Made by a program: the position numbers and the translations under genes. From Capilliphycus salinus (GTDB lineage Bacteria; Cyanobacteriota; Cyanobacteriia; Cyanobacteriales; Microcoleaceae), in assembly GCF_047276495.1 (NCBI RefSeq), contig NZ_CP178543.1, positions 2,108,001 through 2,172,000 on the forward strand: 64,000 bases of DNA, read 5' to 3'. Shown piece after piece: positions 55,712-64,000 of this stretch. The first letter of the stretch is position 1, and every line of letters begins with the position of its first letter. The notes below the pieces were generated by a model, which made no database searches, was not told where the DNA came from, and saw nothing but the letters and a program-made list of their open reading frames with translations.

Positions 55712-57118
55712 ATGACGGCTCCATCAAAGTATTGGACAATGCAGATTATTAGTGCATCTAGAGGAGAGAACCATCAACTAAAAGATGGCTACAAATCCAT
55801 AACAATCAACCAAGCACAGGAGTTTTTTAAAAGACAATTCCCAGAATTAGCTGGCAAACTGATACTATCATCGGCAGAAAACAGGCTAATTCAAGTTACC
55901 GCATGGAACAAATTTCGTTCGGCTACCGATATTTACGAACGCGCCTTAGCCGGACTTTGCCTGAGATGTTACATATCTCAGACCATTGTAATCGCCTGTA
56001 AAAAAATCCCTCACACCAGTAAAGCTGGAGTTGAAAAACTCTTTAGCTACACTGATTTGCTGGCATTCGTTTTAAACGACGATAGCAAACAACTGGTGAT
56101 TTTAGACGGCGAAGGACAAACTCAACTGATTTTAAATCCCGATGGAACAACTCAACCCCTAGCAAAAGGCGGAGAGTTTTTCAGCGTTGAAATTTTGCGA
56201 ACATTTGATCCCAATTTAAGCTCCGGCGAAAGCTTGAGAAATTGGACTTGGAGACTAACCCAGCAACATCAAAAACTGAAGCTATTTTTATGGGAATTTG
56301 GGGTAAGAACTCCGAGCGACTGGGGGTTATTATGCAAACGCATTCCCCAATCCTTGGAACCGCATTTTCAACCAGGAGATCGCGAAATTGTAGAGGTATT
56401 TCATGCCGTCTACCGCCGGGACAGACGTCGCTCAAATCAAAAGGGTCGTTGCTGCGAACCCACGCCGGAACAATTGCAGGAAATGCTTCATTTGTTGCAA
56501 CAGCGAAAGATTCCCGTCAGTTCTCTTAAAGAACTAATTGTTCATTTCAAAAGAATTGCGGAAATCTTACGACAGGATTTGCTTTGCAGAAAAACGGGCA
56601 GCCCCAAAACAATACCGACAGAAATTTATGATAGTTCAACCAACGATTATGTCCCCAACCCAGAATTATTCTTGTACAATGACCCCGCCCCGGAGGAGGT
56701 GGAATTCAACCAATTAAAAGAAAAGTGCAACGCTTTGTTTGAACGGGTTTTGTACCAAGCCATAGCAGAAGTTCTTTCCCAACACTTGGAATATTTGAGT
56801 AAAAGTAAAGGTTACAAAAGTTTTGCTCAAAAGTTTTACGAGGGATTGCAACTCTACTACCAGGAGAATAAATCATTGGGAGAGATTGCCAAGCTGTGGG
56901 GAATTCCTTGGTGTAAGGCTCGACGTATATTTCAACTGGAAAATCTCTTAGATAAGGTCAAAGAGCGAACCGTAGAAAAACTCATTGAAGAATTGACACA
57001 GTGGCCACACAGTTCAAAGCTAGTAACGATTTCCCAAGACCCGGATTCACTGAAAAATTTTGCCGATGCCATTCGAGACTATGCCCATGAAAAAACCTTC
57101 AAAGATTCCTATGCGTAA
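55712..57118 (+). CDS. Sigma-70-like protein of the DUF1822-associated type
   Basis: The protein has 468 residues from ATG 55712 (55700 or 55658 also possible). The region FSVEILRTFDPNLSSGESLRNWTWRL...WEFGVRTPSDWGLL...FHAVYRRDRRR resembles divergent sigma-like proteins of cyanobacteria. A C-terminal helix-turn-helix (KSLGEIAKLWGIPWCKARRI) takes the place of region 4. It is followed by a DUF1822 gene on the same strand. Whether it acts as a sigma factor is unproven. Confidence 0.6.
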   Translation: MTAPSKYWTMQIISASRGENHQLKDGYKSITINQAQEFFKRQFPELAGKLILSSAENRLIQVTAWNKFRSATDIYERALAGLCLRCYISQTIVIACKKIPHTSKAGVEKLFSYTDLLAFVLNDDSKQLVILDGEGQTQLILNPDGTTQPLAKGGEFFSVEILRTFDPNLSSGESLRNWTWRLTQQHQKLKLFLWEFGVRTPSDWGLLCKRIPQSLEPHFQPGDREIVEVFHAVYRRDRRRSNQKGRCCEPTPEQLQEMLHLLQQRKIPVSSLKELIVHFKRIAEILRQDLLCRKTGSPKTIPTEIYDSSTNDYVPNPELFLYNDPAPEEVEFNQLKEKCNALFERVLYQAIAEVLSQHLEYLSKSKGYKSFAQKFYEGLQLYYQENKSLGEIAKLWGIPWCKARRIFQLENLLDKVKERTVEKLIEELTQWPHSSKLVTISQDPDSLKNFADAIRDYAHEKTFKDSYA

Positions 57119-57320
57119 ATCAAGAGTTGTAACAAACAGCATAAAAAAAGTTTGTTCACTCAAATTATCCGCCGCCATCTTAATGATTTGCTGAAAATGC
57201 AGTATGCCTGAGAAAGTTAATTTCTATCTAGAAAATCCTGAATTTTCTTGAGCTATACTGTAGAAAAAAGTATGACTGATAAGTCAAATCTGCAATTATT
57301 CGCAAGACAGGAAACGCAAA

Positions 57321-58403
57321 ATGTCATCACAAGTTATTTGGCTAGAACCCGAACATTTCGAGGAAGCTACAGAAATGAGCAACTCCGAGTTAGACGAAAG
57401 CCGACAATGGAAAAATTATTTGAACGCTCTGGCGCTGTCCGGCTTTGAAGATTGGCTGAGAGAAAGAGTACCGACTCTTAAATTTAATCGGGATAATTCT
57501 CGGGTCTTAAAATCCGATACTCCCAATAGAGTTGAGGTGATTAGCAATCTAACTTTCGAGGGATTTAAAATCGGCTTAATTCCCGTAGATTGTCTGGTCG
57601 ATGATTTTATTAATCTACCCGAAGAAGCTCTCAATTCGCCCAAAGATGCCGCTCACTTTTATGTGTTGATAGAGGTGCGGGAAGAGGAAGAACAATTAAA
57701 TCTGTACGGATTTTTGCGCTACGACCAACTCGTTCGGGACGGTCAGCCAATCAAATTGGAGGGGCAATCCAATCACTGTTATCAAATCCCCCTTTCTAAG
57801 TTTGACCAAAATATAAATAATTTGTTATTATACTCGCGTTTCTTAGAAAAAAATGCTATTTCTTTACCCCCGGTATTTGAAGCCAATGATACGGTTGGTG
57901 AAAGTCTAACTCCAACTCCAAGAAGCATCGCCAACACAATTATAAACCTAAGTCAGTGGTGGGGCGGAATTGTTGAAGAAGGTTGGCAGTCAACGGACAA
58001 CATTTGGAATGCGGTTTCCCTTAACTACGCCTGGGGTTCTGTAAGGAGTAGAAACCCGTCAAATCATTATTCAGTTTCGCGAACTAAAATCTTTGATTTT
58101 GGACTGTTACTCAACGATCAATCCTTGGCTTTAGTTGTTAATCTCAAGCCGGGAGAAAACGATGAAATTGATGTGCTTGCACAGGTGATTCCGTACAATG
58201 AAAAATATCTGCCGTTTGGTTTGAAGCTGAAAGTTACCCTCAATTTTGATACCTATGAGTCAGAAAGTCAAGAAGTGACTGCAAGGAAAGCCGATCATAC
58301 CATTCAGTTAGAATTTTGTGAAGTTCCGGGTAAAAAGTTTAAGGTCGAAGTTAGCTTTATGGATGCTGTCGTAACGGAGGAATTTGTGTTGGGCGTTCCC
58401 TGA
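57321..58403 (+). CDS. DUF1822 protein
   Basis: The protein has 360 residues. YLNALALSGFEDWLRER and the later VISNLTFEGFKIGLIPVD and ALVVNLKPGENDEIDVLAQV match the cyanobacterial DUF1822 family of unknown function. There is no signal peptide or membrane segment. It lies 202 bp after the sigma-like gene; such pairs recur near WD40, CHAT or CHASE2 genes. It converges on a WD40 gene fragment. Confidence 0.75.
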   Translation: MSSQVIWLEPEHFEEATEMSNSELDESRQWKNYLNALALSGFEDWLRERVPTLKFNRDNSRVLKSDTPNRVEVISNLTFEGFKIGLIPVDCLVDDFINLPEEALNSPKDAAHFYVLIEVREEEEQLNLYGFLRYDQLVRDGQPIKLEGQSNHCYQIPLSKFDQNINNLLLYSRFLEKNAISLPPVFEANDTVGESLTPTPRSIANTIINLSQWWGGIVEEGWQSTDNIWNAVSLNYAWGSVRSRNPSNHYSVSRTKIFDFGLLLNDQSLALVVNLKPGENDEIDVLAQVIPYNEKYLPFGLKLKVTLNFDTYESESQEVTARKADHTIQLEFCEVPGKKFKVEVSFMDAVVTEEFVLGVP

Positions 58404-58488
58404 GAACAGAAGAATTCAGAGTCAAGTGATAAGTTAATATGCACAAGAAAAACAAAGGGGAAGTGTTTGTAAACATTTCTCCTTTTAG

Positions 58489-59499
58489 CTATTTGGCATC
58501 AATCCCGTCGCACAGACGGCGATCACTCTGACTAACATCGAGATTCGTTTTCAGATAATCGCGCACCCAATTGCAACCATAAGCGATTACCTCATCAAGA
58601 TCAATAACTCGATCCAAATTCCACAAAATTACTGTATTATCCTCACTTGCCGAGGCGAGTTGTTGACTGTCAGGGCTGAAGGCAACTTCCCAAACTTTAC
58701 CGCTGTGTCCGTTAAGGGTAGCCAATAAAACGGGCAACTTGCCTGCCTCCATTTTCCACAGTTTAACGGTTTTGTCGTCACTTGCCGAGGCAATCATTTT
58801 GCCGTCAGAACTGAAAGCAACTCCCCAAACCCCCGCCGTATGTCCCCCAAGAGTCTTCAGCAAACCACCGTTTTTGTTCCACAGTTTGACCGTGTTATCT
58901 GCACTGGCGGAGGCAATTGTATTGCCATCGACGCTGAAAGCAACATCCCAAATCGGCTGTGAATGCTTACCAAGAGTATTTAGCAAAATACCGTTTTTGT
59001 TCCAGAGTTTAAGCGTCCCATCCCAACCCGCCGAAGCGATAGTGTTCCCGTCTGGGCTAAAAGCAACCGCCCAGTTCCCCGCCACGTGTCCCCGAAGAGT
59101 ATTCAGCAAAATACCATTTTTGTTCCACAATTTGACTGTAGTATCCAAGCCCACTGATGCAATTGTATTACTGTCAGGACTGAAAACTACTCCGTAAACT
59201 GAAGATTGATGATCGAGCGTAACAGGTAAAGAGACATCCCGCTTCCAGAGTTTAACCGTTCCATCGTCGCTCGCCGAGGCGATCGCATTGCCGTTAGGGC
59301 TGATTGCAACTCCGATAACCGGAGCGCTATGACCTCTGAGGGTAGTCACCAAAGCACTATCTAATTTCCAAAGTCTAATAGTCTTATCCACACTAGCCGA
59401 AACTAGAATTTTGCTGTCAGGGTTAAAAGCGATTCCCAAAACCCTATCGCTGTGTCCCTCAAGAGTAGCTAACAACTCACCGTCCTTATTCCATAGTTT
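58489..59499 (-). pseudogene. WD40-repeat protein, 5' end removed by IS
   Basis: Seven WD repeats (GHSDRVLGIAFNPDSK, ASVDKTIRLWK ... ASEDNTVILWN) are followed by the tail DEVIAYGCNWVRDYLKTN and SDRRLCDG, typical of the C-terminus of large cyanobacterial WD40 proteins with an N-terminal effector. The frame is open upstream of the first TTG to base 59499 (reading KLWNKDGELLATLEGH), exactly where the ISL3 copy starts. The missing N-terminal part is not found beyond the IS. Confidence 0.82.
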
Positions 59500-60507
59500 G
59501 GTTCTTCAGTATCTAGTATGCTAAAATGATAGTTAATAAAATCAATAAAGACGAAAAATGTATTCAGTAGTGATAGCTGAAGAGCTTGTTCCGGTTGACA
59601 ATTAAGCGATATGTGCTGTTAACTGAAATCAGAAAAAGAGTAAATCAGTAATAATGGCTTCAAAAAAGGAAATTAAAATGCTCACAGAAATTCTGGAGCT
59701 AGAAGGAGTAAAAGTAGTGTCACGTTATCAGCATAAAGGGAATTATTGTGCAGTTTTCATAGATTTAGAGAAGTCAAAATTAATAGCCCTACTCGCAGGA
59801 AGAACAACTGATGAAATCAAAAAAGTATTGATGGGATGGGGGAAAGAAGTGTTAGAAAAGATAGAGGAAGTTAGCATAGCTCTGTGGAAAGGATACAAAA
59901 GCTTAGTCTTAAAACTCATGCCAAATGCTCAAGTTGTAGCGGATAGATTTCATGTAATGGTACAAATCAATCAGGAGTTAGATAAGCAAAGGAAACAAGA
60001 AAGGCTGAAGGCAGAAAATTTGCTAAAAACGGCTAAGTCGGAATTGGAAAAAGTAAATTCCGAAAAAGTTTTAGCAGGATTGAAGAAGAGTAAATATGCC
60101 CTTTTGAAGAATGAAAAAGATTTGAATGAACAACAAAGCCAGAAACTAGCCGAAGTGAAAGAGGTTTCTCCCCTCCTGAAAAGGATGCACGAATTCAAAG
60201 AAAAAATTCGTCAAATCTTTGAGGAAACAAATGATTGGTTAGTGGGATTATGGCAATTAGGGAGGTGCTTAGATGAAGCTCAAAAATATTTCCCAAACAG
60301 TCAAAAGACAATTATTCGATGGCTAGATGAAATTATTGCTTACTTTGATCATAGAACAACCAGTGGTGTAGTTGAGGGAATTAATAACAAGCTGAAACTG
60401 ATTAAACGTTCGGCTTATGGATTCAGAAATTTTAAAAACTTTCAATCAAGATGTTTACTGAATTGGAATTTTAACTAAATTTTTAGCATACTAGGTACTG
60501 AATAACC
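59500..60507 (+). mobile_element. ISL3-family insertion sequence, copy 2, internally deleted
   Basis: 1008 bp with inverted ends like copy 1 (right end has GGTTATTCAG for GGTTCTTCAG). It lacks about 475 bp present in copy 1. The remaining sequence appears nearly identical to copy 1. No target duplication is visible. Confidence 0.85.
59654..60478 (+). CDS. ISL3-family transposase, in-frame deletion of the DNA-binding domain
   Basis: 274 residues. SRYQHKG is joined directly to GNYCAVFIDLEK, so the zinc-finger and HTH region of copy 1 (~115 residues plus linker) is absent. The junction lies at AAAGGGA, which occurs at both deletion ends, consistent with recombination between short repeats. The catalytic region with NAQVVADRFHVM and TTSGVVEGINNK is intact. 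It probably cannot bind the IS ends by itself. Confidence 0.8.
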   Translation: MASKKEIKMLTEILELEGVKVVSRYQHKGNYCAVFIDLEKSKLIALLAGRTTDEIKKVLMGWGKEVLEKIEEVSIALWKGYKSLVLKLMPNAQVVADRFHVMVQINQELDKQRKQERLKAENLLKTAKSELEKVNSEKVLAGLKKSKYALLKNEKDLNEQQSQKLAEVKEVSPLLKRMHEFKEKIRQIFEETNDWLVGLWQLGRCLDEAQKYFPNSQKTIIRWLDEIIAYFDHRTTSGVVEGINNKLKLIKRSAYGFRNFKNFQSRCLLNWNFN

Positions 60508-60735
60508 TAATATTTTAATCCTAAAACTTAAATAATTACAGCTTTTCCTGCATTAGCTAACTGGCGTAAAAATAGCGTGAGCGGACACAAGCCGCACTCG
60601 TAATAGATCTGATGCTTGTATGGTAAAGGTTACAGCGTTTTTTTGACAACACTTTTCATCTGTGATTTGAAGAAAATTATGCTCATGTTCCGGGTAACTT
60701 CTAGCTTAATACTATATAAATTCATCAACAGTAGA
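60508..60735. other. Intergenic after IS copy 2
   Basis: 228 bp with no ORF of interest. The WD40 5' part is not here. Confidence 0.4.
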
Positions 60736-61614
60736 CTATTCCTCCTCCAGAATCGCTTCGATTTTCTCAAGCCAAGTCTGCACCCGCTGCCACTTCTTCG
60801 GGCTTTTCTCCCACAGCTTTGATTTGTTGAGGCGATGGTAAGCATCCTTAATTTGGGTTTGAGGAGCATCCTGCGGTTGGGGAGCCGATTGCAAATCCTT
60901 GATGCGTTCTTTAATCTGAGTTAACGACAAATTGTTCTCAACCACTTCGGCCAATAATTGCTGTCGGTTCGCCTCATCTTTGACTTTGGCGATCGCCTTG
61001 GCTTTGGTGTATTCAATTTTTCCTTCGCGGAGAACGTCCAGAATCTCTTGGGGGAGTTTGATCAGTGGCAGTCGGTTGGCAACGAACGATTCCCAACTCA
61101 TTCCCACCGACTCAAACACCGATTGCACGGTTTGCAGTTCGCCAGTGATAACGTTATCACTAGACTGTTTATTCCTCAGTCGGTATAACAAAGCCGGGAC
61201 TTCCGATGCTCGAAGTTTGAGTTCAATCCCCAACAATGCCAAAATTCCCTCCGTCTCTTCAACCGGATTGAGATCCTCTCGAATCAGGTTTTCCACTAGA
61301 GCCAGAGTCATCGCCTGTTCGTCGGTGAGATTGCGAATTACCACCGGAACCGACTCCATACCCAGATTTTTTGCGGCACGGTAGTGCCGTTCTCCGGCCA
61401 CCAATTCATACTTTCCATCTCCCGCCGAACGCACCACCAAAGGCTCTAAAATGCCATGTTCTTTGATAGAAACTTCCAGTTGGCTTTGCTTCGTCGGATC
61501 GAAGTAACGCCGGGGTTGAAAATTAGATAGCACAATTGCACCGAGCGGTAAACTTGACTCCGGCTCAGAAGGCAGTTCGGCAATGAAATTAGAAACGGTG
61601 CGTCGTTTAACCAA
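60736..61614 (-). CDS. parB: ParB-family partition protein
   Basis: The protein has 292 residues. An N-terminal ParB/Srx domain has LVAGERHYRAAKNLG (arginine-rich box) and TLALVENLIREDLNPVEE (CTP-binding region). The HTH middle and a C-terminal dimerisation part follow. ParB spreads from parS sites and is moved by ParA. Its start overlaps the end of parA by 8 bp, so the two are coupled. The plasmid-type arrangement suggests an integrated or former plasmid partition locus. Confidence 0.88.
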   Translation of the reverse strand: MVKRRTVSNFIAELPSEPESSLPLGAIVLSNFQPRRYFDPTKQSQLEVSIKEHGILEPLVVRSAGDGKYELVAGERHYRAAKNLGMESVPVVIRNLTDEQAMTLALVENLIREDLNPVEETEGILALLGIELKLRASEVPALLYRLRNKQSSDNVITGELQTVQSVFESVGMSWESFVANRLPLIKLPQEILDVLREGKIEYTKAKAIAKVKDEANRQQLLAEVVENNLSLTQIKERIKDLQSAPQPQDAPQTQIKDAYHRLNKSKLWEKSPKKWQRVQTWLEKIEAILEEE

Positions 61615-61949
61615 GAAGTTTCAGCGCCTCCGTAAATAGAGCCTGATCATCAGCAGCGGCGGACTTCGCTGTGGTATTGGAAAAATCAAAGACCGTTGCC
61701 AATTGTATCGGTGCATCGGATAAACACTGCCGTTGATAAATCACAGTTTTGAGTAGAGGAAATCGAGTATCTGTAGACAAAGCTTGTTGAGCTTCCCGCA
61801 ACAGTACCGTTCCCTTCATGGCCCGGCTCAAAAATAAACCCACTTTAGTTGACATACTCCCCCGTTTTAAAACGGGGGATTCTGGAGTCAAACAACAGTA
61901 GCAGGGAAACCCTGTCTTACACTGTCTAATCCAAGAGTCGATGCCCCGA

Positions 61950-63014
61950 CTAAGAGCGATGTTTAAAGAGGCATTTTCCGGAGCGTCCGTTAATACTTGA
62001 GCAGGACGGACAACGCCATTCTCTAACATTTAATTCCAGTTTTTCTAGAACATGACCGCAGTGAAAACAAGTCTTGCTCGATGGATACCATTGGTCAATA
62101 AAGACGATTGATTTTCCTTTCTTAGTGGCAACCCATTCAAGAATTTCAATGAATTCACCAAAAGCCAAGTCACCTATCTTTCGCCCCCAAAGTCTCTGCA
62201 TTCCTTTAAGGTTTAAAGTCTCGAAACAAAGAATATCAAACTGGTCTGTGAGCTTATGAGCTAACTTCCAGAACCAGTCTCGGCGACGATTTGCAACCTT
62301 TTCATGCTGCCTGACTAAATGTTTTCTCGCTTTCTCCCAGTTGTTAGAACCTTTACGCTTTTTAGATAGGTTCCGAGAAGCTTTCTTAACACCATTGATA
62401 GCTTGTTTTAAAAACTGCGGTGAGTCGATAGAAAAACCTTCAGAGCAAGTGAGAAAAGTCTTGAGTCCAAAATCGAAACCTGCGATTTTACCCGTCTCTG
62501 GTTTGATTTCGGTTTGACTGCCAGTATCAACAACGACTACTAAAAACATCTCACCTAGAGGCGTTCTCTTAACCGTTACAGTCTTAACTTTTCCTTCGAT
62601 GGCTTGAGAATTCCAGAACTGATATACTTTACTACCAATCTTAATTCTGTTGCCGCCGAGGAATTTATACCCAGCTTGTTTTCAGGTGAATGACTTGTAC
62701 TTTTTAACCTTTTTGAAATTAGGTGGTCTGACTCCTTTCTTGTTATACTTGAAGAACAGTTGATAAGCTTTCTCTATGCGCTGACAAATATCTTGAACAG
62801 CTTGAGAGCCTACTAATTGCCAGAACTTGTTACGCTTTCTCAGCTTGGCAATATGCTTTTGAAGTCTTGCACAGTTTAAGTGTTTTCCCCTCATTCGATA
62901 GTATCGCTTATGCAAAGCGACACAGTGATTATAGATAACCCCGGCTACGTTGATAGCACGTTTTAGGTATCTGTTTCGCTTGTGTTGGTAGAGCTTAAAC
63001 TTTAGAGTCTTCAT
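61950..63014 (-). pseudogene. tnpB: TnpB (IS605-type RNA-guided nuclease family), nonsense and frameshift
   Basis: From ATG 63014 the N-terminus reads to KKYKSFT, then TGA (~62682), then continues in frame with KQAGYKFLGGNRIKIGSK, so one codon (probably Leu) has become a stop. The downstream RuvC parts are present: AGFDFGLKTFL (Asp), LCFETLNLKGM (Glu) and the zinc ribbon CFHCGHVLEKLE..CPSC. At ~61980 the frame is lost: one frame reads NGRSGKC and the other TDAPENASLN, where the family has DRDxNA. The third catalytic Asp is therefore absent in either frame. Confidence 0.82.
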
Positions 63015-63463
63015 GGTTATCTATGATATCATGAACTGTAGACTACTGCAATCTGTCAACGTGAAATCAACATACAGACACTTTAATCATGCTATTGGAA
63101 GCGCGACTGTGCATCTAGTCTGGATTCCTTGTCGCAGAAAAAGACTGTTTTATCGAAACGAACCCCTGAAACTCAGATGTATAGAGATTTTTCAGTCAGT
63201 CGCTAACGATAACAAGTGGGTTATTAAAGCAATAGAAGTAGCATCAGACCATGTTCATCTTTTAGTTGAATATGATCCTCATCATTCTATTGCTCAAGTA
63301 GTTAAAGCTTTTAAAGGTAGAACGTCTCGGTTTCTTAGGAAAGAGTTTCCTGAACTGTTAAAACTTCCTAGTTTATGGACTCATTCTTATATGTTCGATA
63401 CCACTGGGAAAATAAGTAGCACTCTTGATACTTGATTACATTAACCATCCTCATCATGGTTAA
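63013..63463 (+). pseudogene. tnpA: TnpA Y1 (HUH) transposase, frameshift before the catalytic Tyr
   Basis: The protein reads to 140 residues with VHLVWIPCRRKRLF and the HUH motif DHVHLLVEY. It ends SSTLDT at TGA 63433. The +1 frame continues CTTGATTAC... as LDYINHPHHG to 63463, where the Tyr (63437-63439) is placed as the nucleophile in this family. A one-base shift has thus removed the active-site Tyr. The start overlaps tnpB's start on the opposite strand. Confidence 0.78.
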
Positions 63464-64000
63464 CCTTTCACCGCCATTTAAAAATGGCTCCCTCACTTAT
63501 ATCCCCCGGCTGAAGCACGGGGGCTTTACGTTTCGCCACCGTAAACCTCCCCGAATCTTCTGACGATGGCGAATCACCTGGAGAATTTTGTTGCTGCTGC
63601 TTACATCCAGTCCAGAGGGTTGGCAGGGAACCAAAGCCAAATCCGAACAATCGAGAATGGTTTTTGTGACTTCGCTCAAACTGCCGGGGCCGTCAATCAC
63701 AATAGTATTGTACTGAGCTTGGGCAGTTTCAACTACTTCAAATAATTCTTCAGGATCGAGAGAAGCCCGATATTCAAGGGTTGTCGATTCAATCTGACTC
63801 ACCCAAGTTGAACTGGACTGTTGAGCATCCGCATCCACCAGCAGAACGGAGCCTCGTTGCCGGGATAGCCAGTAAGCCAAATGAACGGCGGTTGTACTTT
63901 TGCCGCAGCCCCCTTTTTGATTTACCACACCAATGACCGCCATTCAATTTCGCCCGTTCGACTTGTTATTCTCTATCATGGCGGACAACGGCAAGCTTTA

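Larger units (their letters stand above)
61852..63540. mobile_element. IS200/IS605-family element inserted in parA
   Basis: 1689 bp with divergent tnpA (+) and tnpB (-) genes. There is no target duplication. It sits 3' of TTTAC in parA, as expected for target-specific single-strand insertion. End hairpins are present: a perfect CCCCCGTTTTAAAACGGGGG at 61859-61878 and CCCCC..GGGGG at 63503-63523. Both encoded proteins are broken. Confidence 0.85.
61607..63943 (-). pseudogene. parA: parA partition ATPase, split by an IS605-type element
   Basis: The N-terminal piece (63943 to 63541) has the deviant Walker A KGGCGKSTT, VLLVDADAQ and IVIDGPGSLS, ending RQKIRGGL. The C-terminal piece (61851 to 61607) reads TKVGLFLSRAMKGTVLL ... 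DQALFTEALKLLG. Removing bases 61852-63540 joins them in frame as IRGGLPTKVGLF: 403 + 245 = 648 bases, 216 codons including stop. Without excision the protein ends in IS-encoded residues and lacks its last third. Confidence 0.88.

Noticed and set aside
48060..60507. Simple inversion between the two ISL3 copies
   Set aside because: Rejoining the flanks as they would have been before inversion gives no target duplication and does not restore the DUF1269 or WD40 gene.
61607..62029. 140-residue protein as a separate gene
   Set aside because: It fuses out-of-frame tnpB end, the IS terminus and the parA C-terminus; only the last ~80 residues are parA.
1..64000. tRNA or rRNA genes
   Set aside because: No cloverleaf-type sequence with a GGTTCGAATCC-like T-arm or rRNA core was recognised by eye; short RNAs could be missed without a covariance search.

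Overview
The window is cyanobacterial chromosome. Palindromic GCGATCGC (HIP1) sites are frequent, and the gene set is typical of filamentous, Oscillatoria-like cyanobacteria: a carotenoid oxygenase, a folate-biopterin transporter, UbiD and HPPD, very large PAS/GAF signalling proteins, DUF4278, DUF928 and DUF1822 proteins, CHAT and WD40 proteins, and Uma2 nucleases. The genus is a guess. The first ~45 kb carries mostly intact core and signalling genes. From ~45 kb to the end the window is accessory DNA full of IS elements, tandem repeats and broken genes.

Layout. 0-9.4 kb: the sufS 3' end, then two tandem paralogous membrane proteins with PAS, GAF, LOV-type, GGDEF and EAL domains. Only the first LOV domain keeps its flavin-reactive Cys. 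9.4-11.3 kb: HPPD and an SDR oxidoreductase. 11.3-14.8 kb: intergenic inverted repeats, then four small genes made only of peptidoglycan-binding modules with a shared upstream motif, plus a small secreted WGxxGxxG protein. 14.8-19.2 kb: two NYN/LOTUS proteins flanking an APC permease. 19.3-31.8 kb: UbiD, a membrane/coiled-coil plus PIN pair, transporters, carotenoid oxygenase, a glycosyltransferase, an ABC-2 permease, two Uma2 proteins, a ComFB-like protein, glyQ, a pseudouridine synthase and an NfeD-like protein. 32-37.6 kb: a 1839-residue Ser/Thr kinase/ATPase/GAF/histidine kinase. 38-44.6 kb: small hypotheticals, then a two-partner-secretion transporter, a CHAT protease-like protein and a DUF928 protein.

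44.9-48.1 kb is a decaying minus-strand cluster: a HAD phosphatase with an internal stop and missing 3' end, a DUF6325-like protein, a LURP-one-related protein, a formylglycine-generating enzyme with its middle deleted, and a DUF1269 fragment cut by an ISL3-type IS. 48-60.5 kb is bounded by two inverted copies of that IS, each defective in a different way. It contains an array of TTTGCA..AATGTGAGC repeats, an ISAs1-family IS with a 10-bp target duplication, three kinds of tandem repeat, a phage-like C39 peptidase/holin-like/amidase cassette, a sigma-like plus DUF1822 gene pair, and a WD40 gene cut by the second IS. The amidase has a stop at the expected catalytic Glu codon. 60.7-63.9 kb is a parAB locus in which parA is split by an IS605-type element whose tnpA and tnpB are both broken. 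Removing the element exactly restores a 215-codon reading frame.

Working together: the two GGDEF-EAL proteins and the ComFB-like protein suggest cyclic-dinucleotide signalling, probably partly blue-light controlled. HPPD, UbiD and the carotenoid oxygenase fit plastoquinone, tocopherol and apocarotenoid metabolism. The outer-membrane transporter, CHAT and DUF928 genes form a typical secretion-associated cluster. All assignments come from reading the sequence; no database search was run.
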